Counted from the first letter of the stretch, positions 16,520 to 26,870 are shown. The stretch: DNA of 64,000 bases from Bdellovibrio svalbardensis (GCF_029531655.1 NZ_JANRMI010000002.1:496001-560000); one strand, 5' to 3'. The notes: generated from the letters alone by a model not told the origin. Translations and numbers: made by a program.

Positions 16520-18622
16520 ATGCTTTTTGCTATGCTTAAAAGGATGAGCAAAGCCTATAAAAAGAACTTTCAATTAGTGTCGGACTTTAAACCTTCCGGG
16601 GATCAGCCAAAGGCCATCGAGCAGTTGGTGGGTAATTTTAAATTGGGTTTGAAGCATCAAACTTTGCTGGGAGTGACCGGATCGGGAAAGACTTTCAGTA
16701 TGGCGCATACCATTGCGCAAATGAATCAACCTGCGATTGTTCTTGCTCCGAATAAAACCCTGGCGGCGCAGCTCTATGCAGAATTCAAAGAGTTGTTTCC
16801 TAATAATGCTGTTGAGTATTTCGTCAGCTATTATGACTACTACCAGCCAGAAGCTTATATTCCTTCGACAGATACTTTTATCGAAAAGGACTCTGCGATC
16901 AATGAGCAGATCGATCGCATGCGCCACTCGGCCACTCGTTCTTTGTTTGATCGTCGTGATGTGATCATCGTCAGTTCGGTTTCTTGTATTTACGGTTTAG
17001 GATCGCCAGAAGCCTACGAAGGCATGATGATTCAAATTGTAGCCAATACAGAAATGAAGCGGGATCACTTGCTGCGAGAATTGATTCGTGTGCAGTATCA
17101 GCGTAATAACGTCGACTTCTCTCGTGGAACTGTTCGGGTGCGCGGCGATAATGTTGAAATCTTTCCTCCATATGAAGACTCTAGAGCCGTTCGCGTTGAG
17201 TTCTTTGGAGATTTCGTGGAGCGCTTGTCGTGGATTGATCCATTGACAGGGCAGGTCTTGGAGGAGATCGATCAGATCGGGATCTATCCAGGAAGCCACT
17301 ATGCGACGGGTGACGACAATATTAAGAAGGCCATCGGCACGATTCAAGATGAGTTGCGCGAGCGTCTGCAGACTTTCAATAAAGAATTGAAATTCCTCGA
17401 AGCTCAACGTTTAGAGCAAAGAACCTATTTTGATATTGAAATGATGGAGCAAATGGGCTTCTGTCAGGGGATCGAAAATTATTCGCGCCATCTTACAGGT
17501 CGAGGACCCGGCGAACCACCACCTACTTTGCTTGAGTACTTTCCGAAAGACTTCATCACCTTTATCGATGAGTCCCATGTGACCGTCCCGCAAATCGGGG
17601 GGATGTATCGTGGGGACCGCGCCAGAAAATCAACATTGGTAGAGCATGGTTTCCGTTTGCCTTCGGCTTTGGATAATCGCCCCTTGAATTTCCAAGAGTT
17701 TGAAAAAATGACGGATAAGGTCGTGTATGTTTCTGCGACCCCTGGAAATTATGAACTGGAAAAATCTGAAGGGATCATTGTTGAGCAGATCATTCGACCA
17801 ACAGGTTTGATTGATCCTGTTGTTGAAGTGCGTCCCGTGAAGCATCAGGTTGATGACTTGCTTAAGGAAATTCGTGAACGCATTAAGAACAAAGAGCGTG
17901 TGTTGATCACGACTTTGACGAAGCGTTCCTCTGAAGATTTGACTGAGTACTATGAAAATCTGGGCATCAAAGTGAAGTATCTGCATAGCGATATCGACAC
18001 ATTGGAAAGAACCGAGATTTTGAGAGACTTGCGTTTGGGTGTGTTCGATGTTCTGGTCGGAATCAACTTGCTGCGCGAAGGTTTGGATATTCCAGAAGTA
18101 AGCTTGGTCGGTATCACCGATGCCGATAAAGAAGGCTTCCTGCGTTCCGAGCGTTCCTTGATTCAAACAATTGGCCGCGCGGCTCGTAATATCAATGGCC
18201 GGGTCATTCTTTATGGCGACACCATTACAGACAGCATGCGCAAGGCAATGGGCGAGACCGATCGTCGTCGTCGTATTCAACAAGAATACAACGAAGCCCA
18301 CGGCATAACTCCGCAAACTATTAGAAAGAAAATCAAGGACGGCCTTGGCGAGACTTTCGATGGCAGTTTGGCGGCGACTCCTTTGGCTGGGGAAAATCGC
18401 ACGACTGCGATCTTTAATAAGTACTCGCACCAACCAGATAAGCTTCAAGAAGAGATCGCAAAACTTCGCGATAAGATGAAGAAACTTTCTGCCGATTTGG
18501 AGTTTGAAGAAGCCGCTAAGGTTCGCGACGAGGTGAAACGCTTGCAAATCATCGAGTTGAATATTCGAAACGGTGAGATTGAAAGCGAAAGTGCAGAGGT
18601 TGTGAAGAATGGCCTCAAGTAA
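16520..18622 (+). CDS. uvrB: UvrABC system protein B
   Basis: 700 residues. The ATG at 16520 has GAGGG five bases ahead; an internal ATG at 16544 (MSKAYKK) would match the family start better but has its purine run touching the codon. Walker A is GVTGSGKT (51-58 from the first start). The damage-binding beta-hairpin is seen as [20 protein letters not shown], and helicase motifs include [27 protein letters not shown] and QTIGRAARN. The C-terminal UVR motif ([15 protein letters not shown]) binds UvrC. It overlaps uvrC by 14 bases. Confidence 0.97.
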   Translation: MLFAMLKRMSKAYKKNFQLVSDFKPSGDQPKAIEQLVGNFKLGLKHQTLLGVTGSGKTFSMAHTIAQMNQPAIVLAPNKTLAAQLYAEFKELFPNNAVEYFVSYYDYYQPEAYIPSTDTFIEKDSAINEQIDRMRHSATRSLFDRRDVIIVSSVSCIYGLGSPEAYEGMMIQIVANTEMKRDHLLRELIRVQYQRNNVDFSRGTVRVRGDNVEIFPPYEDSRAVRVEFFGDFVERLSWIDPLTGQVLEEIDQIGIYPGSHYATGDDNIKKAIGTIQDELRERLQTFNKELKFLEAQRLEQRTYFDIEMMEQMGFCQGIENYSRHLTGRGPGEPPPTLLEYFPKDFITFIDESHVTVPQIGGMYRGDRARKSTLVEHGFRLPSALDNRPLNFQEFEKMTDKVVYVSATPGNYELEKSEGIIVEQIIRPTGLIDPVVEVRPVKHQVDDLLKEIRERIKNKERVLITTLTKRSSEDLTEYYENLGIKVKYLHSDIDTLERTEILRDLRLGVFDVLVGINLLREGLDIPEVSLVGITDADKEGFLRSERSLIQTIGRAARNINGRVILYGDTITDSMRKAMGETDRRRRIQQEYNEAHGITPQTIRKKIKDGLGETFDGSLAATPLAGENRTTAIFNKYSHQPDKLQEEIAKLRDKMKKLSADLEFEEAAKVRDEVKRLQIIELNIRNGEIESESAEVVKNGLK

Positions 18623-20498
18623 ATTTGAAGAAGTCCGCGACAAGGTAAAAGAATTCCCCACTCAGAGTGGGGTGTACCTCATGAAGGGGCCCGCGGATAA
18701 AATCATTTACATTGGTAAGGCAAAGAATCTGCGCAATCGTGTACGCAGTTATTTTACAGACAGTAAAGACCATTCTCCGAAGACCCGTTTGTTGGTCTCT
18801 CATATCCTTGAAGTTGAATATATTTTAACTAAAACCGAGGTGGAAGCCTTCCTGCTGGAAGCTTCATTGATTAAAAAACACCGCCCGAAATACAATATTC
18901 GACTGCGCGATGATAAGTCCTATCCCTATATTCGCTTTAGTTGGGGGGATGATTTCCCTCGGTTGTATCTGGCTCGAAAAGTTAAGAAAGACGGATCTCT
19001 TTATTTTGGTCCTTACACCTCAGGCTTTGCGGTGCAGGGGACAATCAAGTTTCTAAATAGAACCTTCAAGATTCGTGATTGCACCGATCCCATGTTTAAG
19101 ACTCGCACACGACCGTGCATGACTTATCAAATCGGTCGATGTACGGCGCCTTGTGTGAAATATGTGACCCAAGATGAATATCGCGGGGAAGTCGAGGGCG
19201 CGAAGCTTTTCCTAAAGGGGCAGAACCGCAAGGTTTTAAAAACCATGAAAGAAAAGATGATGGGCGCTGCTGAAGAAGAAAAGTTCGAGGTGGCCGCGCG
19301 CCTGCGTGACTCCATCGAGGCCATAAAATCTATTTTGCAAAAACAAGCCGTGATCAATGACACCACAGAGAAAGACCAAGATGCCGTGGGTTTCTTTGGC
19401 GATGAGCGGGGGTGTTTGATTGAGACTGTCCACGTTCGGGCTGGGCGAGTGATCGGGACGCGTCCTCACTATCTGCCGCATTTTGATCCCAATGATCCCA
19501 CAGAGGATGCACGGGAGTGGATGGTGGACTTCCTGAATCAATACTATGAAGACAACTTTATTCCCGATGATGTATTGCTTCCGGTGGATATCGGTTCGGA
19601 TTTGTCTAAATTGATGGAAGAGGTTTTGAAAGAGCGCTCTGACAATAAGGTGGCGGTACGCTTTGCCACCGATGAGCGCGGGCGCAACTTGGTGGAAATG
19701 GCCAATGAAAACGCCAAAGCTCACTTCCTGAAATACGTTTCTAAATCAGAAGAGAAAATGCGTGGTCTGGAGGAGATCAAAGAGAAGTTGTCTTTGCCGG
19801 AAATTCCCCGTCGCATTGAGTGTTACGATATTTCTACTTTCCAAGGAGCGGAAACAGTCGCTTCGCAAGTGGTGTTTGAGGAAGGGGTTCCCGCAAAGGA
19901 ACACTATCGTCGTTATAAAATCAGAACCGTGGAAGGTATCAATGACTTTGCCTCTATGTACGAAGTTCTATCAAGACGCTTTAAGCACACCGAGTATGAA
20001 GATCCGCAATTGATTGTGATTGACGGTGGTAAAGGGCAGTTATCTCAGGCCATGAAGATCCTCGAGGAAATTGGTCGCAAAGACATCCCTGTGGTTGGCT
20101 TGGCGAAGGCAAGAACGGAAAGCGACTTCCAAAAGGCAGAAGTGGAATCAACCGACGAGCGATTCTTCCTGCCAGGTCGTCAAAACCCGGTGATCTTTAA
20201 AAATAACGCCGAGGCTTTGTATATCTTATCGGGCATTCGCGACGAAGCCCATCGTTTTGCGATTACCTACCATCGCAAGCTCCGCGAAGGGACATCATTA
20301 GAGAGTGAGTTGGATTACGTTGTCGGCTTGGGTGAAAAAAGAAAGAAAGTTCTTTTGACTCAGTACAACTCTATTGATGAAATCAGAATGGCTGAACCAG
20401 CAGATATTGCGAAATTGAAGGGCTTCAACAGAGTCCTTGCTGAACGCATTATTCTTCAGCTCAATGATTCCGAGGAAGAAGAGATAGAAGCAGAATGA
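18609..20498 (+). CDS. uvrC: UvrABC system protein C
   Basis: 629 residues. Order of domains: GIY-YIG nuclease at the N-terminus (SGVYLM...[18 protein letters not shown], about 20-45), the Cys-containing linker ([16 protein letters not shown]), a UVR motif ([17 protein letters not shown], about 220), the RNase H-like second nuclease ([20 protein letters not shown], about 398) and a helix-hairpin-helix pair at the end. UvrC makes both cuts around a lesion in nucleotide excision repair. The start lies inside the end of uvrB, so the two are translationally coupled. Confidence 0.97.
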   Translation: MASSKFEEVRDKVKEFPTQSGVYLMKGPADKIIYIGKAKNLRNRVRSYFTDSKDHSPKTRLLVSHILEVEYILTKTEVEAFLLEASLIKKHRPKYNIRLRDDKSYPYIRFSWGDDFPRLYLARKVKKDGSLYFGPYTSGFAVQGTIKFLNRTFKIRDCTDPMFKTRTRPCMTYQIGRCTAPCVKYVTQDEYRGEVEGAKLFLKGQNRKVLKTMKEKMMGAAEEEKFEVAARLRDSIEAIKSILQKQAVINDTTEKDQDAVGFFGDERGCLIETVHVRAGRVIGTRPHYLPHFDPNDPTEDAREWMVDFLNQYYEDNFIPDDVLLPVDIGSDLSKLMEEVLKERSDNKVAVRFATDERGRNLVEMANENAKAHFLKYVSKSEEKMRGLEEIKEKLSLPEIPRRIECYDISTFQGAETVASQVVFEEGVPAKEHYRRYKIRTVEGINDFASMYEVLSRRFKHTEYEDPQLIVIDGGKGQLSQAMKILEEIGRKDIPVVGLAKARTESDFQKAEVESTDERFFLPGRQNPVIFKNNAEALYILSGIRDEAHRFAITYHRKLREGTSLESELDYVVGLGEKRKKVLLTQYNSIDEIRMAEPADIAKLKGFNRVLAERIILQLNDSEEEEIEAE

Positions 20499-20508
20499 GA
20501 AGCCTGAC

Positions 20509-22074
20509 ATGAAGAATCACGCACTGTTAGTGGGAATAGGTATTTTTTTTAGCCGTATTGCAGGCTTGGTGCGTGAGCGGGTGTTTGCTCACTACTTCGG
20601 GAACTCAGATGCCGGGGATGCATTTAAAGCCGCCCTGAAGATTCCAAATTTTCTGCAAAATCTTTTTGGTGAAGGGGTTTTGTCAGCCAGTTTTATTCCC
20701 GTCTATGCACAATTGTTGGCCAAGAAGCATGATGAAGAAGCTGCCAAGGTGGCTTCAGTTATCGGTAGTTTGCTGTTTCTAATGACTTCCTTGTTGGTGA
20801 TTTCTGGTGTTTTTGCGACGCCATTCTTGATTGATCTTATTGCGCCAGGATTTGTCGGTGCGAAGCGGGAACTAACCATTAAGATCGTTCAGGTTCTTTT
20901 TCCAGGCACAGGCTTTTTGGTTATGTCAGCTTGGTGTTTGGGGATTTTAAATTCCCATAAAAAGTTTTTCCTTTCGTACGTTGCTCCGGTTATTTGGAAT
21001 TTAACCATCATTGCGACACTGGTAATCTGGGGAGCCAAACAGCCTGAACAGTTTGATCTCGCCGTCACAGTTTCCTGGGGGCTTGTCGCAGGAAGCTTTT
21101 TGCAGTTCTTTGTGCAGCTTCCGTCGGCCTTGCGATTGGGTAAGAAAGTGTATCCTTCGTTGGATTTGAATTTGACGAGCGTGAGAACCATTATTCGTAA
21201 CTTCGTTCCAGTGGTTGTCTCTCGTGGCGTGGTTCAAGTGAGTGCTTACATCGACAATATGTTGGCCAGTCTATTGCCAACAGGAGCAGTGTCTTCATTG
21301 GCATATGCCCAGACTTTGTACTTGCTTCCAGTCAGCCTTTTTGGAATGAGTGTTTCTGCAGCGGAACTTCCGACCATGTCCCAAGCGACGGGCAGTGAAG
21401 AAGAAATTCGCGAGTACTTGAAGCAACGCTTGAATCGCGGTCTTGAACAGATCGCCTTCTTCATTATTCCATCGGTTGTGGCCTTCTTGTTTTTAGGTGA
21501 TCTGATTGTAGGAGCGGTTTTTCAAACGGGACAGTTTGATGCAAACAGCACCAAAGCAGTTTGGTTCGTCCTTATCGGATCGACGGTGGGTTTGTTGGCT
21601 TCCACCTTAGGGCGCTTGTATTCGTCGACTTTCTATTCCCTGAAAGACACTCGCACGCCCTTGCAGTTTGCGATTATTCGCGTGATCTTCACGACCTTTC
21701 TGGGGGGGGTGTTTGGTTTCTATCTTCCGAAGGCTTTGGGGCTTGAGGCTTCATGGGGCACGCCAGGATTGACGGCTTCGGCGGGGCTCGCAGGGTGGAT
21801 TGAATTCTATTTCCTTAGAAAAGCTTTGAATAAAAAAATTGGTAAAACAGGATTGTCTTTGAAGTATCAGGCAAAAGTGTGGAGTATTGCCATTGTGAGC
21901 GCAGGCATTCCTGCTTTGCTTGCACATTTTGTTTTAACCACGCCAATGCATGTGATTGTAAAAGCATCGATTGCAGTTGTGATCTATGGGCTGCTCTATT
22001 TTACGCTTGGGTATTTACTCAAGGTTGAACAAGCCCATAGTTTCTTGCAAAAAATCCTCAGACGATTGCGCTAA
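20509..22074 (+). CDS. murJ: MurJ/MviN-type lipid II flippase
   Basis: 521 residues with about 14 membrane helices. MVF-family signatures are visible: SRIAGLVRERVFAHYFG (14-30), AFKAALKIPNFLQNLFGEG, LSASFIPVYAQ and the charged central helices (SRGVVQVSAYIDNMLASLL). MurJ moves the peptidoglycan precursor lipid II across the inner membrane. It starts ten bases after the uvrC stop and is probably in the same transcript, an arrangement without obvious functional logic. The gene name is by family; a paralogous flippase cannot be excluded. Confidence 0.92.
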   Translation: MKNHALLVGIGIFFSRIAGLVRERVFAHYFGNSDAGDAFKAALKIPNFLQNLFGEGVLSASFIPVYAQLLAKKHDEEAAKVASVIGSLLFLMTSLLVISGVFATPFLIDLIAPGFVGAKRELTIKIVQVLFPGTGFLVMSAWCLGILNSHKKFFLSYVAPVIWNLTIIATLVIWGAKQPEQFDLAVTVSWGLVAGSFLQFFVQLPSALRLGKKVYPSLDLNLTSVRTIIRNFVPVVVSRGVVQVSAYIDNMLASLLPTGAVSSLAYAQTLYLLPVSLFGMSVSAAELPTMSQATGSEEEIREYLKQRLNRGLEQIAFFIIPSVVAFLFLGDLIVGAVFQTGQFDANSTKAVWFVLIGSTVGLLASTLGRLYSSTFYSLKDTRTPLQFAIIRVIFTTFLGGVFGFYLPKALGLEASWGTPGLTASAGLAGWIEFYFLRKALNKKIGKTGLSLKYQAKVWSIAIVSAGIPALLAHFVLTTPMHVIVKASIAVVIYGLLYFTLGYLLKVEQAHSFLQKILRRLR

Positions 22075-22088
22075 CTTTAGTAGCTATT

Positions 22089-22547
22089 TTAGTAGCGGTT
22101 GCCCCAACCATAAAGTCTTACGATAAAGTTGCCGGCGCTGGTTGCGAAGACCAGCTGGCCGCTGTAGCTTCCCTCATACCAGGGTCTAAATTCGATCCAT
22201 GCATCACAGGTGCGGCCGGGATTTAATACCCGTGGGCAGTTGCTATTGCCGTAGAACGCTGATCCATAAAGACGAACAGAGTCGATCAGCAAAGGTTGGT
22301 TGCCAGTGCTGCGCAACGTGAAACGAGCATATTGACTGGTATTTACTCTGGTGATTCCAAAGTTGTAGTTATAATACTGATTGCCGCCATGATGGTCGGA
22401 GTTGCCGAGTGTTTGAACATTTTCGACGGAATTGGCAACTGTGATGGTCAGTTGCGATTCCGTAGGTTGGGTCTCCGCAGCGATGCTTGAAACGGAAACA
22501 AAACAAGAAATCAGTGAGCCGGTCAGGGCCATTAGCCAAGTTTTCAT
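22089..22547 (-). CDS. Secreted beta-sandwich protein of the choice-of-anchor/ASH-like type
   Basis: 152 residues from the ATG at 22547, chosen because AAAGGAGA stands nine bases ahead and a signal peptide follows directly (MKTWLMALTGSLISCFVSVSSIAA). A longer frame reaching 22631 has neither. The C-terminal half (FTLRSTGNQPLLIDSVRLYGS..., LNPGRTCDAWIEFRPWYEGSYSG) has the pattern of immunoglobulin-like ASPM/SPD-2/Hydin or choice-of-anchor D domains, with a Cys pair. It probably works as a surface or periplasmic binding module. It is convergent with murJ and divergent from the MFS gene. Confidence 0.7.
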   Translation of the reverse strand: MKTWLMALTGSLISCFVSVSSIAAETQPTESQLTITVANSVENVQTLGNSDHHGGNQYYNYNFGITRVNTSQYARFTLRSTGNQPLLIDSVRLYGSAFYGNSNCPRVLNPGRTCDAWIEFRPWYEGSYSGQLVFATSAGNFIVRLYGWGNRY

Positions 22548-22648
22548 AAGCGTCTCCTTTGAGCGATGAGTGAGTTTATTGGTTGAGAATAATTTTTGTT
22601 GAAGAAGCAATTGGTCGCAAAGAAATTCCATTGTATGCTCTTCTTGTC

Positions 22649-23836
22649 ATGAAAGAATCTATCTGGTCTCCTCTGAAAATTCCTGTTTACCGTGCTTTTT
22701 GGATCTGTGCTTTTTTGTCAAATCTGGGTACTTGGATTCAAGATGTGGCGGCAAGTTGGGTGATGACACATCTATCGACTTCACCTTTGGTGATTTCTTT
22801 GCTTTCTTTTACCAGCAGTTTGCCAGTTGTGTTTTTGAGCATCCCTGCAGGGTTTGTGGCTGATCAAGGACATCGACGTCGAATTTTATTGGCAGCGCAA
22901 TCAGGAATGTTTTTGTCAGCCGCCGTCTTGGCCTTTTTGGTGTGGCGTGGACAAGTGACAGAGTCTTCCTTGCTGTTTCTTTCCTTGGTGATGGGGATTG
23001 GTTTTGCTTTGACCAATCCGGCTTTTCAATCGGTGTTAACAGATCTTGTACCCACGGACAGTCAGGCGCAGGCCGTGCTGGTTTATTATATGGGGATTAA
23101 TATCACCCGGGTTCTGGGGCCTACCGTTGGCGGAGGAATCCTGAGTGGATTCGGACCGGAAGTGGCTTTCTTTGTAAACAGTCTTTCCTTCTTGGGATTG
23201 ATTCTGTTTTTCTGGCGTTGGCCGGTGAAGGAATCAATTGAAGAGAAAAAGGAAGTCGTGTGGACCCAGGAAGAATGGAAGTTTTTATTTTCATTTCACA
23301 ACATGAAGTTGTGGGTTGAGATTTTCATTGTAACCTTCTTTGCAAGCTCACTCTGGGCTTTGTATCCCACACGCGGAAGAGTTGAGTTGGGATTAAGCAG
23401 TTTGCAATACGGATCTCTTTTAGGCTTCCTAGGATTGGGGGCCTGTTTCAGTGCAGTCTATTCGGATAAAATCATGCGGCCCAACAAAACCGATCTTTCC
23501 TTGGCTGGGGCTTACGTCGTTTATGCCGTGGGTTTGTTTTTGATGGCAGTGGCGCCGAGTTTTATTTTTATGTGTGAAGCGATGTTCTTTGCCGGAATTG
23601 GTTGGTTGATTCTTGCGACTCTAATGAACATGAGTTCAAGGCAACTCACTGGGAAGTCGCATCTCAAGGCGACGATGCTCGGAGTTTTTCTGGCAGTATT
23701 TTATGCGGGGATGGCCTTCGGTGCCGTCAGTTGGGGAACCTTCGCAAGATTCAGTTCAAGTTCGAAGGCTCTTCTGGTGGCAGCGGTTGGCTTGTCACTT
23801 GTCGGATTCTATAAGTTTATGCGGGCAAAAGCTTAG
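22649..23836 (+). CDS. MFS transporter of the MFS_3 (EntS-like exporter) type
   Basis: 395 residues from the ATG at 22649. A longer frame from a TTG at 22583 would add residues that match nothing, whereas the family start (WSPLKIPVYRAFWICAFLSN) comes directly after 22649. Twelve membrane segments are predicted by eye. The motif-A-like loop is GFVADQGHRRRILLA (about 69-83). MFS_3 members are usually drug or siderophore exporters; no siderophore genes are near, so the substrate is unknown. There is no strong ribosome site before the chosen start. Confidence 0.85.
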   Translation: MKESIWSPLKIPVYRAFWICAFLSNLGTWIQDVAASWVMTHLSTSPLVISLLSFTSSLPVVFLSIPAGFVADQGHRRRILLAAQSGMFLSAAVLAFLVWRGQVTESSLLFLSLVMGIGFALTNPAFQSVLTDLVPTDSQAQAVLVYYMGINITRVLGPTVGGGILSGFGPEVAFFVNSLSFLGLILFFWRWPVKESIEEKKEVVWTQEEWKFLFSFHNMKLWVEIFIVTFFASSLWALYPTRGRVELGLSSLQYGSLLGFLGLGACFSAVYSDKIMRPNKTDLSLAGAYVVYAVGLFLMAVAPSFIFMCEAMFFAGIGWLILATLMNMSSRQLTGKSHLKATMLGVFLAVFYAGMAFGAVSWGTFARFSSSSKALLVAAVGLSLVGFYKFMRAKA

Positions 23837-23844
23837 GCAAAGAC

Positions 23845-24051
23845 CTAGTGAACACGGTGATGGGCAAGATCTCTTTCTTTTGCGCAAGCAGGGCACTTGG
23901 CTTCTTCCTGTAGGACAGAGCACTCAGTGTCTTGGCGATAGCTGAATTCAACCGGGGCGCAGCAGAGTTCACAATTGTTGACAGCATTTTTAAAGCTCTC
24001 TCTTTTGATGAATTCCTCTGTTGAAATGATATTGAATTTGAAGACTTCCAT
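23845..24051 (-). CDS. Small Cys-rich protein, possible zinc ribbon
   Basis: 68 residues with six cysteines arranged as CELCC, one at TECSV, and CPACAKE near the end, plus His pairs at the C-terminus (HHRVH). CxxC pairs about 25 residues apart suggest a zinc knuckle or ribbon. The start is supported by a GGAGG site just ahead. Function is unknown. It is divergent from the 24196 operon across a 144-base gap that carries a palindrome. Confidence 0.65.
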   Translation of the reverse strand: MEVFKFNIISTEEFIKRESFKNAVNNCELCCAPVEFSYRQDTECSVLQEEAKCPACAKERDLAHHRVH

Positions 24052-24085
24052 AGGATCCTCCCCGTTGATATCTTACTTATCGGTT

Positions 24086-24112
24086 AGATTTGTCCCAGCT
24101 TGAGACAAATCT
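24086..24112. promoter_or_regulatory. Inverted repeat in a divergent intergenic region
   Basis: Arms AGATTTGTC and GACAAATCT are exact inverted copies with a nine-base centre. The centre-to-centre geometry (18 bases between arm midpoints) suits a dimeric repressor; it could control both divergent genes. No T run follows, which argues against a terminator. Confidence 0.45.
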
Positions 24113-24195
24113 GAGGTCATTCAGTCGATTTCGCCAAGCGCCAAAGTTGACGGTTTTGATAGTCTAAGGTCTGGGGCGGGAGTAAACTTCCCGGC

Positions 24196-24717
24196 ATGAA
24201 GGACTATATTCAGTATCTGGAAGAGGTTTTAGGCCTGCAAAAGGTCATGATCGCGAAGGATCCGTCAACATCATCAGCCGTTAAAGCTCAGTTTTTTACT
24301 GAGCAAGGTTCATTTGCTCCCGCAGGGGCAACTTTACAGACACCCACTGATATTCAGCACTATGAATTGATCTTTCTCAATATTCTGACTCAAGCTAAAG
24401 AAAGCATCTTTCTTCCAGAGACCAAAGAGTTGTTTGGCAAGATGAAGGCCGCAATGAAACTGGTGAATCTTCAAGTGCTAGAACTTGATTGCACCGTCGA
24501 AGATCGTTCACAGCTTCCTTCAGAACTTGCAAAAATCTGTGAAAGCAAAGTGGTTGTGGTCTTTAGCTCGTTTCCGAAAGATATTGGCGAGCTGATCTTT
24601 AAAGGCCCGGGAAAATGGATTGAAACATACAGTCCCGCTTATTTGATAGAAGATGCGGGGGCTAAAAAAGTTGTGTGGAATGATCTGCAAAAAGTCATGA
24701 AGGAGCTCAACGTATGA
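24196..24717 (+). CDS. Unknown protein resembling a degenerate family-4 uracil-DNA glycosylase fold
   Basis: 173 residues. I recognise no standard family with certainty. The spacing of elements recalls the uracil-DNA-glycosylase superfamily: HYELIFLNILTQAKESIF at the place where family 4 has its GEAGELL helix, a strand VVVVFSSFP in place of the usual VVxLGxxA strand, and SPAYLIEDAGAKKVVWNDLQ matching the HPSYLLR...W-DL end. The catalytic motifs GExPG and HPS are not there, so enzyme activity is unlikely. It overlaps nfeD by four bases (ATGA, 24714-24717) and is the first gene of the operon. Confidence 0.6.
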   Translation: MKDYIQYLEEVLGLQKVMIAKDPSTSSAVKAQFFTEQGSFAPAGATLQTPTDIQHYELIFLNILTQAKESIFLPETKELFGKMKAAMKLVNLQVLELDCTVEDRSQLPSELAKICESKVVVVFSSFPKDIGELIFKGPGKWIETYSPAYLIEDAGAKKVVWNDLQKVMKELNV

Positions 24718-25991
24718 AGTTTTTAATCTCAGTACTTATTTTGCTACTGGGAGTAAAAGCTTCGGCAGCATGCACCTTGGCGGTGACAATCAATGAGGCG
24801 ATATCCGCTTCGACCTTCGATTATCTTGAGCGCGCAGAGAAACACGCCCTTGATAGCAAATGTGATTCCATTTTAGTGCGAATGAACACTCCAGGTGGAA
24901 GCCTGCAGAGTACGCGCATGATTGTTGAAAAGATGCTTGCGTCCTCCGTGCCATATCTTTGCTTGATCACGCCAAGCGGAGGACATGCTGGCAGCGCCGG
25001 AGCAATCATTCTTCAAGCTTGCCACGTCAACGGTGGATTGAACGCCACCAATGTGGGCGCGGCCACTCCTATTTTGGGTACCGGTGAAAAGATGCCCGAT
25101 GATCTTAGAAATAAGATGATCAACGACACCGTGAGCTGGTTGGAGGGCATTACCAAACTGCGCGGTCGTAGTCAGAAGTTTTCAAAAGAGATTGTGACAG
25201 AGGCAAAGGCTTTAAGCAGTGAAGAGGCTCAAAAAATTGGCGCCTTGGATATTTTGGCAACGAACGAAACCGAGTTCCTGGATAAATCCCAAGGCAAAAA
25301 AGTCTTGCTGGGGGAAGCCAAGGAAATCGAAGTTCAAGTCGGCGACCTTCAGGAGTTCACTCCGGATCTTCGTTACCGAGTTCTTAGTTTTGTTGCCGAC
25401 CCTGAATTTGCCTACTTGCTGTTTATGGGAAGTTTGGGCTTGTTGTATGTCGAAATCACTCATCCTGGTTTGATTGCTCCGGGGGTGATTGGTGGATTGG
25501 GATTGATTCTGTCGATGGTCGCTTTCCATAAGCTCGATGTGATGTGGGGCGGACTGGTGTTGATCATCTTGGGTATTGCCTTCTTGGTTGCTGAATTGTT
25601 CCTGCCAAGTTTTGGAATTCTGGGTGTAGGTGGTTTGGTGGCAGTCTTTATGGGAAGTTTGTTTTTGTTTGATCCGGCGGCAGGATATCAATTGCCGTTA
25701 TCATTAATTATCACTGTAGTTTTAGTCTTAGGGGCCTTCTTCTTGGGAATTGGGTATTTGGCTTTGAGCACCGTGAGATTAAAGCGCAAAGATTGGGACG
25801 ATGATCTTCAGAGAAATGAAGGCCGTGTTGTCTCTGTTGAGCAAAACGGTCATGGCGGCCAGATTCAAATCATGGGTGAGATCTGGAAGTTTGTCTCTGA
25901 AGACTCCCTTGAAGTGAATGATCTCGTCCATGTCACGGCCCGACAGGGGCTGACCTTGAATGTTAAGAAAAAAAATAAAAGGAGTACGTAA
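24714..25991 (+). CDS. NfeD-family membrane protein with ClpP-like serine protease domain
   Basis: 425 residues with a signal peptide. The N-terminal half is a ClpP/SppA-like domain: VRMNTPGGSLQSTRMI (54-70) and PSGGHAGSAGAIIL, where Ser94 is the probable nucleophile. Four or more membrane helices follow (about 225-345), then a C-terminal OB-fold NfeD domain (EGRVVSVEQNGHGGQIQIMG). Long NfeD proteins of this type are membrane proteases paired with slipins. The start has AAGGAG eight bases ahead and overlaps the preceding gene; the slipin gene begins directly after its stop. Confidence 0.92.
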   Translation: MKFLISVLILLLGVKASAACTLAVTINEAISASTFDYLERAEKHALDSKCDSILVRMNTPGGSLQSTRMIVEKMLASSVPYLCLITPSGGHAGSAGAIILQACHVNGGLNATNVGAATPILGTGEKMPDDLRNKMINDTVSWLEGITKLRGRSQKFSKEIVTEAKALSSEEAQKIGALDILATNETEFLDKSQGKKVLLGEAKEIEVQVGDLQEFTPDLRYRVLSFVADPEFAYLLFMGSLGLLYVEITHPGLIAPGVIGGLGLILSMVAFHKLDVMWGGLVLIILGIAFLVAELFLPSFGILGVGGLVAVFMGSLFLFDPAAGYQLPLSLIITVVLVLGAFFLGIGYLALSTVRLKRKDWDDDLQRNEGRVVSVEQNGHGGQIQIMGEIWKFVSEDSLEVNDLVHVTARQGLTLNVKKKNKRST

Positions 25992-26741
25992 ATGGAGTTC
26001 TTAATAGCATTAGTTGTAGTTGGTGGGATCATCATCTCATCCATGGTGAAGATTCTGAATGATTGGGAACGTGGTGTGGTTTTAAGACTGGGCAGAGCCG
26101 TGGGTGTACGTGGGCCGGGCTTGATTCTTTTAATTCCTTTCATCGAACGAATGATCAAAATCGACACACGTACTTTGGCGATGGACGTTCCTCCACAAGA
26201 CGTCATCACAAAAGACAATGTCAGCATGCAAGTGAATGCCGTGGTTTATTTTAAAGTGGTTTCGCCTCTTGAGGCGATCACGAAAATTGAAGACTATTAC
26301 TTTGCAACAAGCCAGCTTTCGCAGACCACTTTGCGTTCCGTGATGGGGCAATATCCTTTGGATGATATCCTCGTTCACCGCGATATGATCAATGGGGCTC
26401 TTCAAGAGATTCTTGATAAGCACACGGAAGCTTGGGGCGTAAAAGTCTCAATGGTGGAAGTAAAACAGATCGACTTACCAAAAGAGATGCAAAGAGCGAT
26501 GGCTCGTGAAGCGGAAGCAGAGCGTGAGCGTCGTGCGAAAGTCATCAGTGCGGAGGGTGAGGTGCAGCGTGCTGAAAGATTGGCCAAGGCGTCAAACACA
26601 TTGGCGGGGTCGCCATCAGCATTACAATTGGCCTATATGCAAACCCTGACTGAAATCGCAGGAGATAAGTCGAATACGATCTTGTTCCCGTTGCCAATGG
26701 ATTTGCTAAAACCGTTCATGCAGTTGGAAAACAAAAACTAG
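25992..26741 (+). CDS. Slipin (SPFH/stomatin-domain protein)
   Basis: 249 residues. One N-terminal membrane segment (about 3-18) is followed by the stomatin signature (NDWERGVVLRLGRAVGVRGPG, then RTLAMDVPPQDVITKDNVSM) and a helical coiled-coil region (AMAREAEAERERRAKVISAEGE). Slipins form oligomers on membranes and are classically the partner and substrate of the NfeD protease; the C-terminal LAYMQTLTEIAG is the region cut in characterised pairs. It starts with no gap after nfeD and has its own AAGGAG site. Confidence 0.95.
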   Translation: MEFLIALVVVGGIIISSMVKILNDWERGVVLRLGRAVGVRGPGLILLIPFIERMIKIDTRTLAMDVPPQDVITKDNVSMQVNAVVYFKVVSPLEAITKIEDYYFATSQLSQTTLRSVMGQYPLDDILVHRDMINGALQEILDKHTEAWGVKVSMVEVKQIDLPKEMQRAMAREAEAERERRAKVISAEGEVQRAERLAKASNTLAGSPSALQLAYMQTLTEIAGDKSNTILFPLPMDLLKPFMQLENKN

Positions 26742-26803
26742 ACTTTCATCAACCTCAAATTCTTAGTCTAATGAGAGAGCGCAGCGCTCTCTCAAAGAGA
26801 GCC

Positions 26804-26838
26804 GGGCAAAGCAAGAAGCTTTGCCCTTTTGTTTTTTT
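26804..26838 (+). terminator. Intrinsic terminator of the NfeD-slipin operon
   Basis: Arms GGGCAAAGC and GCTTTGCCC form a nine-pair stem around AAGAA, followed by a T-rich run. A second inverted repeat with arms GAGAGAG and CTCTCTC lies directly ahead (about 26774-26793) and may strengthen it. Confidence 0.85.
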
Positions 26839-26870
26839 GTGCAATGCAAACTCTACGGACGGAGTCGTTG

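Noticed and set aside
17630-18661. A 343-codon open frame antisense to uvrB
   Set aside because: It lies wholly opposite a strongly conserved gene, has low-quality composition and no ribosome site; it is a shadow of uvrB codon use.
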